Positions 6,920 through 11,241 of a stretch of DNA of 11,241 bases are shown here, one piece after another; position 1 is the stretch's first letter; each line of letters begins with the position of its first letter. Source of the DNA: Desulfocurvus sp. (GTDB lineage: Bacteria > Desulfobacterota > Desulfovibrionia > Desulfovibrionales > Desulfovibrionaceae). The position numbers were made by a program, and so were the translations under genes. The notes beneath the pieces are model-generated. The model was not told the origin of the DNA and searched no databases. It saw only the letters and a list, made by a program, of their open reading frames with translations. The stretch lies in the NCBI RefSeq assembly GCF_023230885.1, contig NZ_JALNWM010000106.1:1-11241 (forward strand). Reading direction: 5' to 3'.

Positions 6920-8320
6920 CTAGCTGGCCCGGGCGCGCACGAAGCGCACCAGGGCGCGTTGCCCGGGCTCGCGCAGGTCCACGAAGTGCGTGGAGCAGGA
7001 GATGCAGGGGTCGTAGGCGCGCACGAGCATGCTGGTCAGCAGTTCGATTTCGGCCTCGGTCCTGTCCTTGATGGTCGGAACCAGGGCGTCGAGATCCTTT
7101 TGGATGTTGGCGTGGTTCTGGTTGGTGGGAATGACGCAGTCGGCGTTCACGATGCGGCCCTTGGAGTCGTATTCGTAGAAATGGAAGAGGATGCCCCGGG
7201 GCACTTCCATGGCGCCGACGCCCCGGCCCGCGCGCGGGGCGATGTCCGGCGCTGTTTCGGGCCGCAGGCCCCTGTCCAGCAGCTCCTCGACGAGGCGGAT
7301 GGAGTCCTCCAGGCTGTGGGCGCATTCCACGAGCTGGGCCAGGCTGTTCATGTAGGGATTGGCGCAGGGGGCCTTGAGGCCCAGGGTTCCGGCCACGGAG
7401 CGCGCCAGGGGCGAGAGGCGGCGGTGGTTGCGGTTGAAGCGCGCCAGGGCCCCGACCATGAGCGAGTCGGTCTTGTTGCGCGTCCATTTCGCCGTGGACC
7501 ACGGCACGCAGTACTCGTTGGTCAGGTCGCGGTAGTAGAGGGCGGGCACGGGCTGCTCCTCAAGGCTGGTGCCGACTTCGCCCCAGTACATGGCGTACTC
7601 GGTGGGCGAGTGCAGGGCCACATATTCGGTGGGGCGCCGGAAGTCGGGCAGGGCTGCGCGCAGGGAGGCCACCAGGGCCACGGCGTCGAGCAGGCGCGGC
7701 ACTGCGCCCTCCAGCTCCCTGCGCAGGGCGGCCAGTTCCGCCGCGCCGGGGATGCGCGTGAACCCGCCGGGCACCAGGCGCTGGGGATGGGTGGTACGCC
7801 CGCAGATCACGCGCGAGAACTCGTTGGCCGTGCGGTGCAGGGCGATGCAGTTGAGCAGTTCCTGGCGGTGGGTCGCGGCCAGGGGCACCACGGAGCCCAC
7901 GCCCGCGAGGTCGGGCAGCACGAGATAGGCCACATGCAGGATGTGGCTTTGCAGGTTCTCGGCATGCAGGGCGAGCTTGCGCAGGCGCACGGTCTGTTCC
8001 GAAACCTGGACGCCCAGGGCGTCCTCGGTGGCCTGGATGGAGGTGAGCTGGTGGCCGATGGAGCAGATGCCGCAGATGCGCGAGACGATCTGGTGTACCT
8101 GGCGGAAGTCCTTGCCCAGGATCATGGCCTCGAAGAAGCGCGGGGCCTCGGGCACCTCCCAGCGGCAGGCGGCGACCTCGCCCTGGTCGTTGATTTCCAC
8201 CACGATGTTGCCGTGGCCTTCCACGCGGCTGACGTGCCTGACCTCCACCCGGCGGGCCGGGTCGGCGGCTCCGGGGGCGGCGTCGGGCGTTGGGGCGGGT
8301 GCGGTCTTTCTGGCGCTCAT
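6920..8320 (-). CDS. hydA: [NiFe]-hydrogenase large (alpha) subunit, group 3b type
   Basis: 466 residues. This catalytic subunit binds the NiFe(CN)2CO centre through RICGICSIGH (Arg81, Cys83, Cys86, His90) and DPCISCSTH (Cys439, Cys442, His445) near the C-terminus. A 21-residue tail after His445 is the expected target of a maturation endopeptidase. Other family blocks are RKLALHAENLQSHILH and PRGILFHFYEYDSKGRIVNADCVIPTNQNHANI. The start at 8320 has GGAG seven bases upstream; an alternative ATG at 8338 overlaps the delta stop (TAATG) but has no ribosome site and would add six residues. It is last in a beta-gamma-delta-alpha operon. No maturation genes lie in the window. Confidence 0.93.
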   Translation of the reverse strand: MSARKTAPAPTPDAAPGAADPARRVEVRHVSRVEGHGNIVVEINDQGEVAACRWEVPEAPRFFEAMILGKDFRQVHQIVSRICGICSIGHQLTSIQATEDALGVQVSEQTVRLRKLALHAENLQSHILHVAYLVLPDLAGVGSVVPLAATHRQELLNCIALHRTANEFSRVICGRTTHPQRLVPGGFTRIPGAAELAALRRELEGAVPRLLDAVALVASLRAALPDFRRPTEYVALHSPTEYAMYWGEVGTSLEEQPVPALYYRDLTNEYCVPWSTAKWTRNKTDSLMVGALARFNRNHRRLSPLARSVAGTLGLKAPCANPYMNSLAQLVECAHSLEDSIRLVEELLDRGLRPETAPDIAPRAGRGVGAMEVPRGILFHFYEYDSKGRIVNADCVIPTNQNHANIQKDLDALVPTIKDRTEAEIELLTSMLVRAYDPCISCSTHFVDLREPGQRALVRFVRARAS

Positions 8321-8337
8321 GGCGTTGCTCCGGGGCA

Positions 8338-9084
8338 TTAGAGGGGGGCCGTGGTGTGGCCGAGGTACATGCGCATCAGGTCCTGGACCTGGGTGCGCGA
8401 GAAACCTGCGCGGTCCTGCATGACGTAGCGGGCGGCGTCGAGGTTGGCGCCGGGGGCCAGGCCCCGGCAGCCCCAGCACTGGGCGCCCTCGGTGACGCAG
8501 CAGGCGCCGCAGCCGCCCCGGGTGATGATGCCCAGGCACAGGCCGCCGCGCTCGTAGCGGCAGACGTTGCCAGCCATCTTGCATTCCACGCAGACGGGAT
8601 ATTCGGGCAGCGTGGGCCGCATGCCCAGCAGCAGCTGCTTGGTCACGCGCAGGAATTCGTTGGCGTCGATGGGGCAGCCGGGCACGGCGGCGTCGACGGG
8701 CACCACGGCCGACACGGGCCGGGCCGGGCCCGTGGGGTAACTGCGCGCCTTGTGGCCGTAGACGTGCTCGCGGTAGACGGCCTCGTCCATGAAGTTCTTC
8801 ATGCAGTTCACCCCGCCGATGTGCGCGCAGGCCCCCAGGGCCACCAGGATCTTGGCCCGGGCCCGGATGCCGCGCACGCGCTCCTCGTCCTCGGGGCGGG
8901 TGATGGAGCCTTCGACAAAGGCGATGTCGTAGTCGTCGGCGTGGCCGGTCATGACCTCGCGGAAGCTGACCAGCTCCACATGTTCGAGCAGGTCCAGGAG
9001 CTTTTCCTCCAGGTTGGCCACCTGGAGCTGGTCGCCCTCGCAGCCCGCGAAGTCGAAAAAGGCGATTTTGGGCTTGTCGGTCAT
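8338..9084 (-). CDS. hydD: [NiFe]-hydrogenase small (delta) subunit, group 3b type
   Basis: 248 residues of the NADH:quinone oxidoreductase 20-kDa/hydrogenase small-subunit fold; it carries electrons from the NiFe site toward the flavin subunit. It lacks a Tat signal, so the enzyme is cytoplasmic. The proximal-cluster ligands are Cys15, Cys86 (GACAHIGG) and Cys137 (VPGCPID); the usual second cysteine of the first motif is Asp18 (GCEGDQLQ). Further cysteines (165, 168, 175, 183, then 192, 195, 196, 203, 206) provide for two more [4Fe-4S] clusters. The ATG follows GGAGGGACC; 24 bp separate it from the gamma stop. Confidence 0.92.
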   Translation of the reverse strand: MTDKPKIAFFDFAGCEGDQLQVANLEEKLLDLLEHVELVSFREVMTGHADDYDIAFVEGSITRPEDEERVRGIRARAKILVALGACAHIGGVNCMKNFMDEAVYREHVYGHKARSYPTGPARPVSAVVPVDAAVPGCPIDANEFLRVTKQLLLGMRPTLPEYPVCVECKMAGNVCRYERGGLCLGIITRGGCGACCVTEGAQCWGCRGLAPGANLDAARYVMQDRAGFSRTQVQDLMRMYLGHTTAPL

Positions 9085-9108
9085 GGTCCCTCCGGGGCGC
9101 GCGGGCGC

Positions 9109-9951
9109 CTAGAGCGCCTCCTTGAGGGGCTCGATGTCGGTGTAGCGGAAGACAGGACCGCTGACGCAGGCGCTGATGCCGTTGATCTGGCAGTGGCCGC
9201 ATTTGCCGATGCCGCATTTCATCTTGCGTTCAAGTGAAACGTAGATGCGGTCTGGAGGTATGCACTGGTCGCCAACGCAGGCGCCGATGACAAAGCGGTA
9301 CATCACTGGCGGGCCGACCATCGCCACATAGGTGTTTTCAACGTCCAGGCGCACCTTGGGCAGCAGGGTGGTGATGACCCCCACGTTGCCCTCCCAGCAC
9401 GCGTCTCCGACGCAATCCACTGTTTCCATGACCTCCACGTCGCTGCGGCGCGACAGGGCCTCGATTTCGTCCACGAAGATGCGCTCGGAGGGCGAACGGG
9501 TGCCGATGAGCAGCAGGATGCGCCCGAATTCCTCGCGGTGGCGGAGCTGGTAGCGCAGGAGGCTGCGCAGGGGGATGTAGCCCAGGCCCCCGGCCACGAA
9601 GAGGGTGTCCTTGCCCACGAACTCCTGCACGGGGAAGCAGGACCCGAAGGGCCCGCGGATGCCGACCTTGGCGCCCACGGCGAGGTCGTGCAGGGCGTTT
9701 GTGACCGTGCCGATGTTGCGCACGGCGATTTCGAAGCTGTTGGTGCCGGCCTTGGGCCGCGAGCTGATGGAAAAGGGCGCCTCGCCCACGCCGTAGACTG
9801 AAACCTGGATGAACTGGCCGGGCTTGTGGGCCAGGGGGCGGCCGTCGTCCTGCTCGAACTCGAACAGGGTCACGAAGTCGGACAGGCGGACCTTGCGCAC
9901 CAGGGTTGCCGGGCGCGGCGCGTAGGGGGTGAACTCCTTGCCCGGGGTCAT
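9109..9951 (-). CDS. hydG: Hydrogenase gamma subunit: FAD/NAD(P)-binding, [2Fe-2S] diaphorase
   Basis: 280 residues of the ferredoxin-NADP reductase/PyrK type; it exchanges electrons with a pyridine nucleotide. The FAD-binding barrel occupies about 12-105 with EAPFSISSRP (57-66); the nucleotide domain begins with LFVAGGLGYIPLRSL (117-131) and includes LLLIGTRSPSERIFVDEIE and MVGPPVMYRF. A C-terminal [2Fe-2S] site is formed by CGIGKCGHC and Cys262 (Cys246, 251, 254, 262). The ATG overlaps the beta stop (ATGA), so translation is coupled. In group 3b enzymes this partner prefers NADP(H); specificity is not provable from this sequence alone. Confidence 0.92.
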   Translation of the reverse strand: MTPGKEFTPYAPRPATLVRKVRLSDFVTLFEFEQDDGRPLAHKPGQFIQVSVYGVGEAPFSISSRPKAGTNSFEIAVRNIGTVTNALHDLAVGAKVGIRGPFGSCFPVQEFVGKDTLFVAGGLGYIPLRSLLRYQLRHREEFGRILLLIGTRSPSERIFVDEIEALSRRSDVEVMETVDCVGDACWEGNVGVITTLLPKVRLDVENTYVAMVGPPVMYRFVIGACVGDQCIPPDRIYVSLERKMKCGIGKCGHCQINGISACVSGPVFRYTDIEPLKEAL

Positions 9952-10985
9952 GCGTATTCCTCCCACAACCTGTTGAACACGGCCAGCGGGTTGGCGATGC
10001 GTGCGGTGCAGGCCTTGATGCAGCGCCCGCAGCCCACGCAGCCGGGCTCGCCGATCAGGTCGAAGATGTACTTGCCCTTGCGGAAGTAGCGGTGCCGGTA
10101 GCGATCCAGGTGCTTGCCCCGGAAGTTGTGGCCCCCGGCGACCTGGGCGAAGGCGGGCAGCATGCAGGCGTCCCACTGGCGCCAGCGGCGGCCCTTGCCC
10201 AGGCTTTCGTCCAGTTCTTCGCGCATGTCGAAGCAGTAGCAGGTGGGGCAGACGAGGTTGCACGAGCCGCAGGCCAGGCACATGGACGATTTTTCGCGCC
10301 AGATGCCGGCGTCCCAGGCCTTGGCCATGACGCGGGGCAGCTCCTGCCAGGGGAATTTCAGGCCGTGGCCGTCGGCGCGCCGCCGGGTGTCCTCGCGGGT
10401 GCGCCGGGCGGCTTCGTGCTGGGCGGCGCCGGCGCGCTCCACCTCGCCCGCCGCCAGGAGCAGCTCCTCGCCGCGCGCGGTGCCGACCTCCACGAAGAAC
10501 ATGGCCGGGCCGATCTTGGTCCAGTAGAGGTCGAAGCCGATGTCGGCCCGGCCCGCGCCCAGGGTGGACCAGAAGGCGTCGGGCGCCACGCGCAGGGGAT
10601 CCAGGGCGAAGATGACCGTGTTCTCGCGGCGGCGGCGGTAGTTCCTGTCCGGGCTGCCCAGCTCCATGAGCTGGTCGAGCTGGGCGATGGCCCGCAGGTC
10701 GTAGGGGTGCACGCCGAAAAGCAGCTGCTGGGGCGCCTGGAACACGCCCCTGGCCTCGTAGGTGCGGGTGTCGAAGACGACCAGGTCCTCGCGCGGGGGC
10801 AGCAGGTGGCGCTTGAGGGGGTTGACGGTCAGGTCGTAGTCCCAGGCGATTTCCGTGTCCGGCTCCCAGGGGGCGAAGTCGTAGAAGCCGGGCGCGGTCT
10901 GCACCGGGACGTGGACCTTGTAGAGCTTGGCCCACAACCGGAACAACCCCGGAAGCTGGCCCTGGTGGACGGTGTATGCGGACAT
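9948..10985 (-). CDS. hydB: Hydrogenase beta subunit, two [4Fe-4S] clusters
   Basis: 345 residues, first gene of the operon. The N-terminal two thirds contain GVHPYDLRAIAQLD (91-104), the signature block of sulfhydrogenase beta/anaerobic sulfite reductase A-type proteins. The C-terminus has two ferredoxin-like cluster motifs, CLACGSCNLVCPTCYC (Cys236, 239, 242, 246) and CVGCGRCIKACT (Cys316, 319, 322, 326). It should accept or donate electrons next to the flavin subunit and gives the complex its extra redox centres. The start MSAYTV at 10985 has GGAGG close upstream; a longer frame up to 11141 runs through the promoter and is not credible. Confidence 0.92.
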   Translation of the reverse strand: MSAYTVHQGQLPGLFRLWAKLYKVHVPVQTAPGFYDFAPWEPDTEIAWDYDLTVNPLKRHLLPPREDLVVFDTRTYEARGVFQAPQQLLFGVHPYDLRAIAQLDQLMELGSPDRNYRRRRENTVIFALDPLRVAPDAFWSTLGAGRADIGFDLYWTKIGPAMFFVEVGTARGEELLLAAGEVERAGAAQHEAARRTREDTRRRADGHGLKFPWQELPRVMAKAWDAGIWREKSSMCLACGSCNLVCPTCYCFDMREELDESLGKGRRWRQWDACMLPAFAQVAGGHNFRGKHLDRYRHRYFRKGKYIFDLIGEPGCVGCGRCIKACTARIANPLAVFNRLWEEYA

Positions 10986-11090
10986 GCGTCCCTCCGTGGC
11001 GGCACGCCCGTGGGGGCGGGTCGGATCAGGTGCGGCCGGGCCCGGCGCGGCGTTTCGCGCGGCATGCGTCGCGTCGGCCCGGATTGCCCC

Positions 11091-11118
11091 TCTATAATAT
11101 ATAATGTCTTTTTGCAAA
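11091..11118 (-). promoter_or_regulatory. Probable sigma-70-type promoter of the hydrogenase operon
   Basis: On the minus strand a -35-like TTTGCA or TTGCAA (11112-11118) is followed after 15-16 bp by TATAGA (11091-11096) in an AT-rich island inside GC-rich DNA. The predicted start near 11083 leaves a leader of about 98 nt before the beta start codon. No -24/-12 motif or GGAAC-N5-GTTCC site is seen here, so the operon is probably not in the regulon of the 3164-4567 activator. Confidence 0.5.
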
Positions 11119-11156
11119 TAGATTACTCCGCGGGTAGGCATTGCCCCCGGCGGGAG

Positions 11157-11241
11157 CCGGGGATGGCAGGCGGGCCGGGGATGGCAAGGGGCCGGGGATG
11201 GCAGGCGGACCGGGGATGGCAGGCGGGCCGGGGATGGTTTC
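11157..11241. repeat. 17-18-bp tandem repeat upstream of the hydrogenase operon, running to the window edge
   Basis: Four near-identical units of the form CCGGGGATGGCAGGCGGG begin at 11157, 11175, 11192 and 11210 (18, 17, 18 and 18 bp), followed by a partial fifth unit at 11228 that ends in GGTTTC. Differences are confined to the last bases of each unit. The array may continue or end just beyond the window. Confidence 0.85.

Noticed and set aside
6748..7071. 107-codon open frame in the convergent gap
   Set aside because: Arg/Pro/Gly-rich, crosses the hairpin and the 3' end of the hydrogenase alpha gene, no ribosome site.

Overview
The window is very GC-rich, with Shine-Dalgarno-led genes and several stop/start overlaps. 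Its content (a complete four-subunit group 3 [NiFe]-hydrogenase operon, sigma-54 control, small DksA/TraR-type protein) suggests an anaerobic, sulfate-reducer-like deltaproteobacterium, most likely of the Desulfovibrio group. The placement is inferred from gene content; no rRNA or other marker gene is present.

Left block, minus strand, read from 2765 down to 1: two tiny beta-rich proteins (the second with a signal peptide), a lysine 2,3-aminomutase (KamA family) and a D-Ala-D-Ala-ligase-like ATP-grasp enzyme that runs off the window. The kamA gene carries a one-base deletion that cuts off its PLP lysine and substrate-binding aspartates.

Centre, plus strand: an orphan sigma-54 enhancer-binding protein (3164-4567) with a receiver domain that has lost its conserved lysine; a membrane acyltransferase (4774-5883); and a two-gene unit of a cytoplasmic homologue of the small beta-rich proteins plus a DksA/TraR-type zinc-finger protein (6025-6713). 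The main non-coding discovery is here. Four copies of the palindrome GGAAC-N5-GTTCC occur only in intergenic DNA, and three -24/-12 (sigma-54) promoters of the form TGGCCC-N5-TTGCT lie in front of the minus-strand operon, the acyltransferase and the small-protein/DksA unit. In the last two cases the palindrome is centred at almost the same distance (about 85-86 bp) upstream of the predicted transcription start. Two further palindromes sit in tandem between the regulator and the divergent operon. Together these look like a self-contained local regulon: one activator, its enhancer sites and three target promoters.

Right block, minus strand, read from 10985 down to 6920: an operon in the order beta (two [4Fe-4S] clusters), gamma (FAD/NAD(P)/[2Fe-2S]), delta (small subunit) and alpha (NiFe large subunit), the order of group 3b NADP-linked cytoplasmic hydrogenases (sulfhydrogenases). 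It has a plausible sigma-70 promoter, an 18-bp tandem repeat upstream, and converges on the DksA-type gene across a strong 15-bp-stem hairpin.
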